The translations under genes were made by a program, and so were the position numbers. A stretch of DNA of 64,000 nt from Agapetus fuscipes (lineage: Eukaryota > Arthropoda > Insecta > Trichoptera > Glossosomatidae): positions 6,433,852 through 6,497,851 of the forward strand of contig OX637350.1 in assembly GCA_951799405.1 (NCBI GenBank), given 5' to 3'. Positions 21,803 through 32,932 of this stretch are shown here, piece by piece; positions within the stretch are counted from its first letter, which is position 1; every line of letters starts with the position of its first letter. The notes beneath the pieces are model-generated. The model ran no database searches, had not been told where the DNA came from, and worked only from the letters and a program-made list of their open reading frames with translations.

Positions 21803-21960
21803 ATTGGAATAAAAAAAGGGATTGCATGAAAAAAGTCATGACTCTGGATGAAATGAAATAAGTATACAAGACCGGTTCACTTTTCATCAAGGTCACCCCT
21901 ATGTTAGGCAAGGCTGCAAGAGTTTTCGAGATAATGTTCATTTGAGATTTGGTTGTTTTT
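21803..21960 (+). pseudogene. LINE C-terminal relic fused to HP3 fragment
   Basis: GGATTGCATGAAAAAAGTC and ATGACTCTGGATGAAATG encode CMKKVMTLDEMK, the LINE C-terminal motif. About 15 bp later HP3 resumes at GGTTCACTTTTCATC and continues to TTCATTTGAGATTTGG. The spacer and HP3 head are deleted, and the hairpin is cut after its first arm. Confidence 0.6.
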
Positions 21961-23061
21961 TATCGTTAATTATTTTTTATGTATCGTGGACGAGTATTTC
22001 TGCAACCTTCTTACATCGATACAGATACCTTGACCTGGGGATAAGGGTGATTAAAAAAAACACAAAAATATAATGTTACCTTGTTAAGAAATATAATTTT
22101 TGGTAGGAAATACTTCGTCCAAAATAGCACATGTTTTTTTCTCCCTTAGATTTCGTAAGTGAAAAAACGTGCGTGCACCAAATCACTCACTAGGGATGCC
22201 GTCGCATTTTTAATACATTTTTCTATTTTCATCGTGACACGCTATCCAGGGGAGTTTGTGTAAATGCTTTATACTCAAGGTAGAGATATAACCGTTCAGA
22301 GTATTTATTGTAATCCCAGCGCATTTGATATGACAGTAACGAGTGAAAGCCGTGGGTGAAATAAACAAATGCAGTTCACCTCAAAGTCGGTGGCAGATCC
22401 CATTACACAATATGGCCTTTTAATTAGCTGACCGGCCACTTATAATGAGCAAACAAACTAAATAATGAGTTATTAGAAGGCAGGTGGTGCGGCCACGTCA
22501 ATGCGATTTTCCAATTAGCAGCCGACCGCAGTTCAGTTCAACATCTAGTATTATTTGCGTTGCCCTTGTAGCAATGCACACCTGTGTCGGTCAAACAAAC
22601 TTTCCTGTCATTTGGATATTTGCATTTTGTTAGGATATTTTGGGAATTTGTATTTACTGTACAGGGAATTTCTATTTCCAGTATTTGCATAAAACTATCT
22701 ATGGAATTTTCAAACGTTTTAGTTGTTTTGAGGAAGTGCTTGATTTGATTTGTTGATCCTGTATTGGTGTGATTGAATTTTATTTGATTCTATTTTTTGA
22801 TGAAATCTTAATTTGTTTCAGTGTTGTTTTTTTTTTTTTTTAATAAGTTTTAGTTTTAATTTTTAACTGTCAACTAATTTTTATACAATAAAACAATTTA
22901 CGATGTAAAAGCGCCTTTGAGGTGATTTGTCATAGTACGACGCTAAAAAAAAAAATCCTTGTATTAAATAAAATAAGTATGAAAAGATTTATTTGGTCAG
23001 CGCTGTTTTTGTGTTAATCACGAGTGCACACCTCACCAAATGCACAATTTTTGAGTAGTTT
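21961..23061. other. Unique DNA with a possible conserved non-coding island
   Basis: 22420-22600 is a non-repetitive, less AT-rich island with homeobox-like sites (TTTTAATTAGCTG, TCCAATTAGCAG) and an E-box-like CACCTG. No gene is supported. An enhancer role is a guess from composition. Confidence 0.35.
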
Positions 23062-23192
23062 AAGGCTGGATAAACCTTTGGTGACTGGTCTTTGATAAAC
23101 GAAAATATTTTTTTGCAACCCAGCAAAGAGCGCATTTTCTAAATTAAATGATACGAGTCCGTAGCGGTAACCACTAGACTATAGACCGGCCT
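23062..23192 (-). repeat. tRNA-headed SINE-like repeat, family C (decayed)
   Basis: GGCTGGATAAACCTTTGGTG and GGTAACCACTAGACTATAG with a final GACCGGCC keep the family C order on the minus strand. The B-box is lost. Confidence 0.55.
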
Positions 23193-23850
23193 CATTTATA
23201 CTTATTGGTTCCACAATTTATGGCTGTCAATTATAAGCGATAAAATCAAGTTTAGGTATATAAACATTGTGATAGTCTATAATCTATAATATAATAAGTA
23301 CAGTCGAGGTCGAGAGACCTTACACAGCACTACAAGGAAAAGAAGACCATATTTGAAATAGTAACTTATATCATCTTTTATTGGATTTCAAACAAAGCAC
23401 TTTCTTACAAATCTGGTACAAATATTAAACAACAACAAAATGTATACTGAAACAAAATTATGATTGCATTTAGGAAGAAGAAAGAGATGAAAGAAGTGCA
23501 TTGACTCTATAAGAGGACCGTGAAGTATTGCAAATATCTTTTAAATAGTAAACATACTTATTAACAACAAATATTCAATCATATTAAATCAAAATTGCGT
23601 CGTAAAAGATAGCTGCAGACCTTTTAGGTACCTCAAAATAAATATTTAAACAGATTCAAGTTGATTCATCGGGTTACATGTAACACGTGTATGTGCAAAC
23701 TGACATTGCGGGCACACGCAGCAAAATGTATATTTATTTCGCATGCGGGGAAATTAAATTCAGAGAGCTGAAAATTCGCACGGATCGTGTAAAGTGGAAC
23801 CACTCTAAAATACCCGCAGAATTGTCGCAAAAACGAGGTTAACGAACAGT
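23193..23850. other. Unique AT-rich DNA
   Basis: No gene or repeat is recognised. Confidence 0.4.
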
Positions 23851-24007
23851 ACCCCAAGCATTGAATTTTACGTTTACACTCAACTGCAACGTTCCACAAA
23901 AAAAAGGTATATAAACTAAAATAACGAATCTAGTGAGTGTTTTTGTTTTAATGCGATTTTGGTGAAACTTTGTGGTTGAGTTTACGTGGAATGTTGAAAC
24001 TAAGGGT
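23851..24007. repeat. PAL-MITE copy
   Basis: Starts ACCCCAAGCATTG and carries TTTACGTTTACACTCAAC in the left arm. The core is AATCTAGTGAGTG and the right arm TTGTGGTTGAGTTTACG. The end CTAAGGGT is the eroded inverse of the start. Confidence 0.65.
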
Positions 24008-24663
24008 GCAGGCCGCATCTGGGGATCATCAGGGCGACATCCGCAAATTCAAAATAGGAACAAGTGGCCCTCGGAGCGCTGTGATTGGCTGGCAGGGCTC
24101 CTGACACGTTAAGGGGTGGGGCACGGTCTAGGCGGCCTGTCAACCCTTTCCGATCCACACACTGACAAACAATGCGACCTTTTGGAGTTTTCAAGAGAGT
24201 ATCTTAATGATAATTTAATTTTTTCTCATAAAAGAACATTCATGACAGTAAAAATAATCCTAGTTTCCCGCTTGTGATTCCATACGACTGTCAAAAATTT
24301 CTGAATAATATAAATAAGAATCTTAAGTGTAAATTTGGAACTTCATTAAAGTATAGATGAATTAAGAACGAAAAGATTTTTTTCAATGTACACAATTTTT
24401 GGAAACCAATGTTATGAATGAAGGTTTTGCTTGACGCTTGATAATGCTCATTGCATGTTCACATATTGCAAAATTCATATTTTACTTCTGAGAGTTCATT
24501 TTCTTCAATATTTTAAAGCCCGTTTTAAGTCAAGAGTCTTCCTTTTGGTCCTCCATATAAGTCTGTCTCATAAAACCAAAAACTATCGCAGGGTAGCAAA
24601 AAAAAAGGCAAGGAAACTGTCACCATCTAAAATATTAATACACATTTTTATTAATACTCCATA
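24008..24663. other. GC-richer island then AT-rich DNA
   Basis: 24008-24190 is GC-rich for this window and contains GTGATTGGCTGGC (inverted CCAAT-box-like). A similar GTGATTGGCTGAG occurs at 38709-38721. No transcript evidence can be read from sequence alone. The rest is AT-rich with no gene. Confidence 0.3.
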
Positions 24664-24898
24664 ATCTATAATCTATGTTGCAAAGATGTAGAAGGCTCAT
24701 ATTTAATGCATGCCCACCAGCAAGCACATGCAATTTGGCGCTTACACGTGCTGCATGTGTATAATATACAAAATAAACCAAACCTCACATGAACAACTCC
24801 TGCCGCCTGTCCCTGAAACCGTGGTGACATTGTCAAAAATGAACCAAGTTTTTACTGGATGGTGGGGTCAGCCTCATAACAACCTATTAGTCAAGGAA
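24664..24898 (-). mobile_element. HP3 repeat
   Basis: Minus-strand copy from the head at 24898 (complement of AACCTATTAGTCAAGGAA) to TTTGCAACATAGATTATAG. The middle is diverged (CTCCTGCCGCCTGTCCCTG) and the hairpin arms are partly lost. Confidence 0.65.
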
Positions 24899-25530
24899 CA
24901 CAATATTAAAAATTACGCCCTGGCAACAAAGGCCTTACACAATAAACCACCATCCCTAAAAACAATTATGATTTTCCTTTGTACCTTATAGGTGTGTGTT
25001 GGCTGACGCAGGCCAATGTTCAATTTCCATCTCGAAATTTTCAAAATTAAAAATTTATCCGGATCCTTTTAGCCTTTTCGGGTTTGAACGGCGGTCGTGA
25101 ATTTTTTACCGAAAACAATTTACGCTTTATAAATTGTAGCTATTCATCCGAAATGAACGCATAAAGCAATGATAATATTATGCTCTCCAACACATGAATT
25201 TCAAAATTTATGAGTTATTTTACCCCACGCAAGGCTGGATGTGTGCAAAGTTCTTATGGAAAAACTGGGTGGATAAGAAAAAATGGATTTTATCTTAAAT
25301 TGCTATTTCATATTTCATTTGTACGAGAAATTAAAAATTCACACACTCCTTTTTTCAACATTTGAGAATTTTTCTTTCAGTTGTAGTTTTCACTTGCATT
25401 GAATCTTTGATTGATGTTGGAATATTTTCATATTTTATTTCTGCAATTGATATACCTACTGACTTGTTTGAATGCATTTCTTTTTAAGGTTCAGTGGTTT
25501 TATATACTTTAATATTATTTAATATTTGTA
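24899..25530. other. Unique AT-rich DNA
   Basis: No gene. Bases just before 25531 (ATATTATTTAATATTTGTA) resemble the LINE 3' UTR spacer, so the next HP3 copy may begin slightly upstream of its marked start. Confidence 0.35.
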
Positions 25531-26030
25531 TTCCTTGACTTAAAGTACGTTGCTATGAGGCTGACCACCCATACTGAAAAAACTGGTTCACTTTGCCAAT
25601 GTCCCCCCTGTGTCAGGGAAGGTCGGTAAAAAATGTAGGGTGTATTTTCATTTGAGGTTTGGATTTTATTTGTAAGTACACATTCAGCACATTTTGTAAG
25701 CACGATCTACACGTGTTTGTTTGTGGGCATGCATTTGATATGAGCTTTAAATGTTTGTATATCTTTGCAACTTAGATTATTGATTGTTATTATAGATTTG
25801 TATTCTTTAACCCATTAAGTCCATCTATACTGTAAAAAAATATATTGTCACCAATGTTAATCCTTTGTTTTAGAAATGGCAGAGTTTGTGTTCATTTGAG
25901 GTTTGGATTTTAATTTAAAAGTGCATATGCAAAATTTGCAAGCGCAAACTTACATGTGTATATTTGTAGAAATGCATTTAATAATAATGTTATTTTTAAT
26001 ATATCTTTGCAATTTCAATAATAGATTGAT
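25531..26030 (+). mobile_element. Two HP3 repeats in direct order
   Basis: The first copy (25531-25785) is well kept, from TTCCTTGACTTAAAG to TTTGCAACTTAGATTATTG. The second (about 25805-26030) is decayed but keeps CATCTATACTGTAAAAAAAT, TTCATTTGAGGTTTGG and TATCTTTGCAA. In the first copy GAGGTT pairs with AGCTTT through G-U wobbles, whereas other copies use GAGATT/AATCTC, so pairing is kept while bases change. Confidence 0.7.
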
Positions 26031-26486
26031 ATGCCTTTGTCTGAAGGTTTCCAATACACGGGATTTTTTTTCATGTTTACAATATTTAATTCCACTCATT
26101 GTCCGCCATTCAGGTTTTTAACAGGCTTATAATTATATCAATACGATTTGATTCTTAAATTATTTCTATCTTTCTATAGGTCTGTTATTTTTTATTCATA
26201 AATCTCTATTCTTTGAGTCCATTTTTACTAAAACCTACACATGCGTAAGGTTACTTGTATATTATCTTAAAAAAACAGAGCGTTCACAATGTTTATATTT
26301 TCACTTATAAGCTCATTTTTTCTATCTTTTCCGATGCAGAATCCATGCGAGAGAAATATCTCGTAGATTGGTGAAATTACCACTATCCAGGCTTCGGTAA
26401 AAACCCACACAAAGCGCTTGTTGTCGTGCGGAGTTCAGGGAAACTTCTCCGATCGCTGGTTGCGGCGGATAAGCCTGCCATTTCCG
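26031..26486. other. Unique DNA
   Basis: No gene or repeat. 26395-26485 is slightly GC-richer. Confidence 0.35.
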
Positions 26487-26632
26487 ATACTACTTTACGT
26501 TTAGACTCAACCATTGCGTTATACCAAAGATATATGGAAACTTCAACGGCGTTTATAGTGAGCGTTTGAGTATCTATACAGTTTTATAGAACGTTATGGT
26601 GGAGTTAAAATGTAATGTTTTTATACTTGGGG
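26487..26632. repeat. PAL-MITE copy
   Basis: Left arm TTTACGTTTAGACTCAACC and right arm TTATGGTGGAGTTAAAATG flank a core TATAGTGAGCGTTTGAG. The right end is intact: TTATACTTGGGGTG. Confidence 0.68.
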
Positions 26633-26814
26633 TGTTGCACTTGCACGAGACAGGACAACTCCTCGCTTGAGTGCCGGTCCTCGGCGCTTAACGAATGCGA
26701 CGCTTACCCTATGAATGCTCCTATAGAATTGCTGCGATACACAGATGTGTGTGAGAAATAATGTAATACTAACGTTATAATTTCATGCATAGATGATCCA
26801 CGGATCAATAAATA

Positions 26815-27064
26815 TAAATCTCAATCTAAGTAGCAAAGATATATATCATTTGAGATTCATCTTAAATGCATTCCTTGAGGCACACACGTATAAGTTCGCG
26901 CTAACACATTCCGCATGTGAATCTGTGGACCTTATATATAAAAACCCAATCTCAAATGAGCATACGCCCTGCAACTCTTGCCGACCTTTCCTGAGACAGG
27001 GGTGACATTGGCAAAGTGATCCATCTTCTAACAGTATGGGTGGTCAGCCTCATACCAACCTATA
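26815..27064 (-). mobile_element. HP3 repeat
   Basis: Full minus-strand copy. Both outer arms are preserved (AATCTCAAATGAG and CATTTGAGATTC), as is GGGTGGTCAGCCTCATACC at the head. Confidence 0.78.
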
Positions 27065-27167
27065 AGGAATTTAGTAAATGCAAAATTAAAAAAAGTTTGG
27101 ATTGAATAATAGATATGCTTTTTTTTAATCTTACAGTTAGAAACTGGGAATAATAATCAATGGGTTA

Positions 27168-27274
27168 TCTAAATCTAAATCTAAATCTAAACTGCAAAGA
27201 TATGTATCATTTGAGATTCATATTAAATGCATTCCCACAAGCAGACACGCATAATTTCGCGCTCACATATGTAA
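27168..27274 (-). mobile_element. HP3 repeat, 5'-truncated
   Basis: Only the 3' half remains, with a CTAAAT-repeat tail (27168-27191) and the hairpin's second arm up to the cap region GCGCTCACATATG. Truncation falls inside the hairpin loop. It has the same tail type as 6975-7235. Confidence 0.7.
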
Positions 27275-28210
27275 TAAATCAGTTTTTGGAAAATCTTTTT
27301 AATGTTATACATTATATAATGAGTCATTATGAAATGAAAATGATTTTTAATGGTATTTATACAATTCCATTATGTAAATACATTCCGTTTCCTTTTGTAC
27401 AATTTTAATTCAAAACCTCACAATAATTATCTTTGGCCAAGTTTCCCTTCCGACACCTTCGCATCGCCTAATTGAATAAAGGATAAATAAAAACCTTGGG
27501 AAAGCGCGCGTATTCCGGCGCCGAGAGAGAGGGAAAATAAATGTATGTAAATAGCTACGAATGATGTAAAATTGTACGGTAGGCCCAGGCGGTGGCGCGG
27601 CGGTACAGATTAATCCAAAAACATAATATTAGTCTTGAATTTAAGGTAAATATTTTAAAACCGCCTTTGTACGCGCCCGCCGACCGCGCCCCCTCTACGA
27701 CCCTCTACGATTGAGTGCCGCGTAGCAGAATGTGGCGTAGCTTGTGTGGAAGCCTGAAGTCTCACTGTCGACACTCGCTCTGCGATTTTGTTTCTGTTTT
27801 TTGGAAAAGTGAACAATGAAATTTATGTTTTTGTTTGACTGCTGTTTTTAACGGGGAAAAAAATATTTTGTATTATTTTTTTTCTTTGTACTACGCTGAT
27901 TCGTTTATTGACTTCATTGTGTGCTATATTTTTTTTATCTTATCGGAGTTGCCAAAAATACTATAATGGAGTCAGAAAGCTAGCCAATAGCGTCTTACAT
28001 TTTATTTTTGACTGCTAAGGAACTTAGTCTCCAATGCAAAATTGTAATGTCAACCCGCCAGGGAAATTTGAAGAGTTCAGTCTCCATTACTGTTCACACT
28101 TAACGCATTTTCACAAACAAGCATAATTCAGTTCTCACTTTATAATGTCTTAGTAAACTTTCCCAAATAATGTCTTACATTTGAAGAAGTAAGAAATTGG
28201 AAATGACAAA
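27275..28210. other. Unique DNA with a GC-rich island
   Basis: 27470-27760 contains GC-rich pieces (GGCGCCGAGAGAGAGGG, GGCGGTGGCGCGGCGG, GCGCCCGCCGACCGCGCCCC) unlike the AT-rich flanks. No ORF of note is seen. It could be conserved regulatory DNA or an old element. Confidence 0.35.
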
Positions 28211-28292
28211 TCATACCCAATATCCTTGTATCCTTGAATCCTAGACTTCTACTTAAAATCGTAAGAATTCTACCAGTTGGGCCATCGACTAG
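28211..28292 (-). repeat. tRNA-like SINE head
   Basis: On the minus strand TCGATGGCCCAACTGGTAG (A-box-like) is followed at tRNA-like spacing by CTAGGATTCAAGG (B-box-like). The anticodon arm is not paired as in a tRNA. Related to family B by its head, but no body is recognised. Confidence 0.4.
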
Positions 28293-29142
28293 ACTTTGTT
28301 TTTGTTGAAAATTAAGAATACTTTGAATAAATGTTTTACTCAATTTTCTTTATATTACATAAGTAAGTGTCGTGGTAAAATATTCGCATTTTAATGAGAC
28401 AAAACTTTAGTTTAAAGGTGAGGCGTGAGGAAATAAGACTCAGATGGAAATAATTTAAGATTCCTTGTTGTCGCGACGTGCTCCGCTTGGTTAAGATTGA
28501 CCTTCCGGCATTTCGGTTTCCGAGGTCAAAATTTGTCACACCCCGAGGCCAATAAAGTTTCCAAAGTTTAGTGATTAAAGGATGTGATAAATCATCGCGA
28601 TTCCCAATAGATTACTGGTTTAATAACTTTATGGTTCAGACAAGGAATACGCATTACGCTGAAAGGCAAGACGGCAGAGCCCGAAGCGGAGAGACACACG
28701 TCTATTCAAGAATAATACTATGAACTCTCATAGGGTTAGATAATACTAAGCGTGAATTCATTGAAATTTAGTTTATTTTTCAAAATGAAACAATTTGTTA
28801 ATGATATTTTCTCAGTAATAAATTATTCCATCAACATCAGATTAATGTGAAAATGTACACTTAATTATGAGTAAACTTTTTGTTAAATCAGTGAAAGGTT
28901 TTGAGACGATAACGCTTTGTTAGATTATTTTTTATTTGAAAAACCAGCTTATGAACCAATCTAAACCGGTTCTGAATGCATGAAAAGTATACAAGAACAC
29001 AAATAAATGCTCATTTGATTTAAAGTTAATGAAAATCAAATTTTTATTTCTGAAGATTTTTCCCAGAAAGACTAGTTACTTTTTGAGTTAATCTAAAATT
29101 TTACATATCCAAACAAACAAAAAGCTATGCACAATCAGCAAT
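28293..29142. other. Unique AT-rich DNA
   Basis: No gene or repeat is recognised. Confidence 0.4.
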
Positions 29143-29455
29143 CTTCTTCTTCTTCTTCCTTAGCCATCTCTCCACTGCTGGATATAGGCCTCTTCCATGT
29201 TTCTCCACTCCTTTCTATCCTGTGCCCTCTGAATCCATTTCCGCCCCGCGACTGGAACAATGTCATCTGACCATCTTTTTTGTGGTCTGCCGACGCTTCT
29301 TTTATCTTCCCATGGTCGCCATTTGAGGATTTTCGTTGCCCATCGGTTGTCATCTCGTCTTGCCATATGGCCTGCCCATTGCCATTTTAGTTTTGCAATA
29401 CGATCCATGATGTCTGTGACTTTTGTTAGGTGTCTGATGTCTTCGTATAATTAGC
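29143..29455 (-). pseudogene. RTE-like LINE ORF C-terminal fragment
   Basis: The minus-strand frame 29160-29408 (82 codons) reads KWQWAGHMARRDDNRW, then WRPWEDKRSVGRPQKRWSDD, VAGRKWIQRAQDRKEW and EEAYIQQWRDG. This is the usual end of endonuclease-reverse transcriptases of RTE-type LINEs in insects. It ends in a short GAA/AAG microsatellite (29145-29159 on the plus strand as TCTTC repeats), as RTE elements do. The upstream coding part (29409-29455) continues out of frame (KVTDIMDRIAKL) and then stops. The fragment is a 5'-truncated, inactive insertion, unrelated to the HP3 LINE. Confidence 0.8.
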
Positions 29456-31536
29456 AATAATTGGTGCAAAATAATTGAATGCCCATTTTTTAACAAACAT
29501 AAGAAAAAACTCAACACATCTACAAGAAAGTTCTTACAGTTTTCAAGAGTAATTTTAATGCAGATTCTAAAAAAAACATATGACATATGGGTAAGAAGCA
29601 AGACTGGTTTCTCGGGAATACCAACACCTGCCGAAAACCTTATTTTCCTACGCCCACGGCCCGGCGAAAAAGGCCGAGGGGGCGTAAATGTATGACCCAC
29701 ATTGTTTTTGGATTTAATAGGAACTTTTCCTGATATTATTTTTTTGTAAAAATAATAAAAGAATTGAACTGTGGGAACGTAATATTTTTACGCGATAAAA
29801 ATACGATGGAAAACTTTCAAAGGTATGTTACAAATCCCAATATCACATTTTGACTTCAAGTAAAATATACTCGTATTTTTTAATCGTATAAGTAACGATG
29901 AAGATTTCCTATCCAATTTTTTGTTTAATTGTATAAAATGCAAGTCGGTTTTTTTTTGCTTTAAAAAGCTGATAAACGAAGATAAAAATGTAATCACGTG
30001 AACTGTCAAAATAAATTAAAAAAGAATGCAACTTTATCATGTATAAACAATTCTCGATTCTAAGATAATACATTCGTAACTATAAAATATGCCCTTTTGA
30101 ATTTTCCTTACTCCGAACTGGTATCATTATCGTATGACTTTAGCGGCTATCGTGCCTTTCGTGTTAGCGTGCGCGGTCTGCACCTGCAGCCTGCAGCATC
30201 TCACAACGTGCAGTAAAGTTATTTCCATTAATCACACCCAGGTAACCGGACCTCGTTACATCACTAATGATTACCGTATTGCATCCCAAGGTCCTATTCT
30301 GAGCTCTACTGAAACATTCCCGAAACTATGAATACATTTTGTGAACTCCTTCGTTGCATTTAATTTTTTTTAATCAGTTGTTATAAAAAAACTTTAGCTT
30401 GAGCTTAAATCGTCCCCCCAGAGCTTGTTTGGTTTGTGTTTCATTTGATTCAGATATGAACTTTCAATGAAATTGTCTTAAGAATCACATTCCACATGAT
30501 AATGTGAGAGCTTTTTAAAAATATTTTGAAAATCAATTTCCAGTTTCCATTAGATACATTCGTCCAGTACACAAACAAACATTGTTCATGTGAAAAAACT
30601 TCTAAAGGGCATAAGAAAGACAAGCGCTAAGAGGAGAATAATATATTGAATTTTATTTTCAATCTACTTCCTTAATAGCAAACGTTTTTTTTACTGAAAT
30701 AACCTAACGATACTAAAAAAGAAAACATAAAACAAGCCTGAATTCAGCTTCTTTTATTTTATTTTACAGCTTTAAAAGTATGCAAAACATGTCAAAAATC
30801 CTCCTATAGCTACATTAACCCATAATGTATTAAAAAATGTAAAAGCACAACAGTAACAAATGCATTTAATTTTCAAATGACGGTTTACCATCAAAATGTA
30901 TGGTTGATTTGAGGAATGCTTGAAATTTAAATTATGGCTGAATGTTTTCTTTTTGACGTGGCAAAGGAAAAAAAAAATTCAGAAATGTATATGCCTTTAC
31001 TCAGTGCTCCGCGTTTACACCCTAAATTGAGATTTAGAGTTCACACGAAATGTCATATTCGGAATAGGGTCTCTAAGTTAGGGGCTAAAGCATACATAAT
31101 ATAATTGCTTGCAAAACTTTTGCACTGTTCATACATTTAAATTACATAAATCACATATATAGTTGGTATGTTTTATTAATACCATTAAGGGACCAGCATC
31201 GGTTTTCGTGAATCCGACGGATTTTTTTTTGACCGGTTTCGTAGCGGAAGAGTCAGTCGGTATACGGAATTTTAATTTACGTAATGAATTTCATGTAGAA
31301 TATTTTGTAAAAATATTTAACATTCGTGTTGATACAAGTTTCAACATAAAAAAAACTGAATTCAGATGAAATCATTACTAAGGAAAATAAATTAAAACCA
31401 AGTGAATTAAAAAAAAAATACAATTCAAAATTCTAATTCGAAAATAATATGTATTCATATTTTTTTTATACTCTCATCTGAAAATGAGCGACATGCCACA
31501 CATAAACTTATTAAAACCTCTTGTATCATAGAAATA
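29456..31536. other. Unique AT-rich DNA
   Basis: No gene is supported. The frames at 29350-29700 and 29788-30009 are composition artefacts or antisense. 30130-30300 is somewhat less AT-rich, with a 65-codon frame of no known family. Confidence 0.4.
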
Positions 31537-31684
31537 CAGTTGGTAGAGTGCTTGCATTTCATGCCGTGAGCTCGGATTCAAATCACGTCAAAGGTATTGT
31601 TTCATTTCTCGCATCCTCGGTGGGATTCAAACTCTGAGCCATCTATATGGAATGCAAGCACTCTACCAACTGAGCTACACACGA
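31537..31684. repeat. Inverted pair of tRNA-like SINE heads
   Basis: CAGTTGGTAGAGTGCTTGC (31539-31557, plus) with B-box-like CGGATTCAAATC faces a second head on the minus strand (complement of GCAAGCACTCTACCAAC, 31654-31670; B-box-like GAGTTTGAATCCC). The two arms are complementary over about 25 bp, forming a fold-back of two family B-like heads immediately upstream of a LINE. Confidence 0.55.
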
Positions 31685-31768
31685 ACTAAAATGTGGAAAA
31701 ATCGTTGGTATTCTACATCACAAGAGATGATTGCGTGATGAGTCCATGGTTGTTTAATAATTATAATC

Positions 31769-32668
31769 ATGGACAGTTGCATAAAAGAAGCTGGAATATC
31801 AGAGAGCGGAGTGAAAGTGGGTGAAACAAGAGTTGGAGTACTTCTTTATGCTGATGATGCTATAGTTTTAGCTGACTCGGCGGAGGAACTCCAAGCGATG
31901 TTAACCAAACTGAATGATGCATTTTGTAAAAATAGCTTGAAAGTGAATGCGAAAAAGACAAAAATATTAGTTTTTGACAGGAATGAAGTATGTGAGGAAC
32001 TTACAGTTAATTTGAATGAAAAAAAAGTTGAAGTAGTGAATGAGTTTGACTATTTAGGAAGCAAGTTTGAGGCGAATGGTAAGATGACGAAGGAATTAGA
32101 GAAGCGTGCCAGCAAAGGAAGATGCGTGATAGGAGCGTTTGGTAGAATAGCGAAGAATAAAAGGATACCAAAGAAAATGAAAATGGCGGTACACAATTGT
32201 ATATTGTTGCCGACCCTGATGTATGGAAGCGAGTCATGGACGGTGAATGAAAGAGAAGTAAATAAGGTATGCACCGTAGAAATGGCTCATTTAAGAAGTA
32301 TGACAGGAAAAACACTGAAAGATAGAGTGAGAAACGAATGGGTTCTGAATGAATGCGGAGTAAAAGAAAGCGTGAAAGTGAAAGTTCAAAGAAGTGTGAT
32401 GCGATGGTTTGGACATATTGAAAGGATGAATGAAGACCGACTGACAAAAAGAGTGTATAAAGGGAATGTAATAGGTAAGCGTGGAAGGGGAAGACCTAGA
32501 AAAGAATGGATTGATCAGATAAGTGAGATTGCGAATGAATGGAATTTACAGAGTGGAAACAAGAGAAGAGCATGCATGAAAAGAGTGATGAAATTAGATG
32601 AGATGAAAGAAGTATGCAGGGACAGAGTCAAGTGGAGGCATTTATGTGGAGGTACTGGCCACACCTAG
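31769..32668 (+). CDS. LINE ORF2 fragment: RT palm (YADD) and C-terminal region
   Basis: A 299-codon frame from the second half of a non-LTR retrotransposon reverse transcriptase. It shows the catalytic YADD at residues 27-30 (GVLLYADDAIVLADS), then a KVNAKKTKILVF stretch, FDYLGSKF, the MYGSESWTVNE block, WFGHIERMNEDRL and GKRGRGRPRKEWIDQISEIANEWN near the end. Homology starts before the Met: CVMSPWLF is readable at 31734-31757, then a 4-bp insertion breaks the frame just before 31769, so this Met is not a native start. The endonuclease and N-terminal RT blocks are absent. The frame ends CGGTGHT and is followed by an ACAAG pentamer repeat (32686-32705), a different 3' end from the HP3 LINE. 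It is not functional as it stands. Confidence 0.85.
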   Translation: MDSCIKEAGISESGVKVGETRVGVLLYADDAIVLADSAEELQAMLTKLNDAFCKNSLKVNAKKTKILVFDRNEVCEELTVNLNEKKVEVVNEFDYLGSKFEANGKMTKELEKRASKGRCVIGAFGRIAKNKRIPKKMKMAVHNCILLPTLMYGSESWTVNEREVNKVCTVEMAHLRSMTGKTLKDRVRNEWVLNECGVKESVKVKVQRSVMRWFGHIERMNEDRLTKRVYKGNVIGKRGRGRPRKEWIDQISEIANEWNLQSGNKRRACMKRVMKLDEMKEVCRDRVKWRHLCGGTGHT

Positions 32669-32705
32669 AGGAATGGCGGCAGGATACAAGACAAGACAAG
32701 ACAAG
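32669..32705 (+). mobile_element. LINE 3' UTR with ACAAG tail
   Basis: Very short 3' UTR (GAGGAATGGCGGCAGGATAC) followed by four ACAAG units. The copy at 42777 has the same UTR, with an ACAGTA repeat in place of ACAAG. Confidence 0.65.
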
Positions 32706-32753
32706 AGAAAATGTCCCAAATATAATGATCAACAGTTCCACAATAATAATAAT

Positions 32754-32932
32754 AATCCATAACCTATGTTGCAAAGATGTATTACATTTCAGATTTATAT
32801 TACTAGTATTCCCACAAGCAGACATGTACAAGTTCACGCCGCTTAAACATGGTGCATGTGAACCAACAATATAAAACCCAATCTGAAATGAACATGAGCC
32901 CTGCAACTCTTGCTGACCTTCGCTGAAACAGG
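32754..32932 (-). mobile_element. HP3 repeat, 5'-truncated
   Basis: Minus-strand copy keeping the hairpin half and GCAACTCTTGCTGACCTTCG. It stops at GAAACAGG, so the head is missing. It lies 50 bp beyond the tail of the LINE at 31769 but in opposite orientation, so it is a separate insertion. Confidence 0.65.

Noticed and set aside
32007..32447. 146-codon minus-strand frame; also 42075-42751
   Set aside because: Antisense of the LINE ORFs; the peptides are Ser/Phe-rich shadows.
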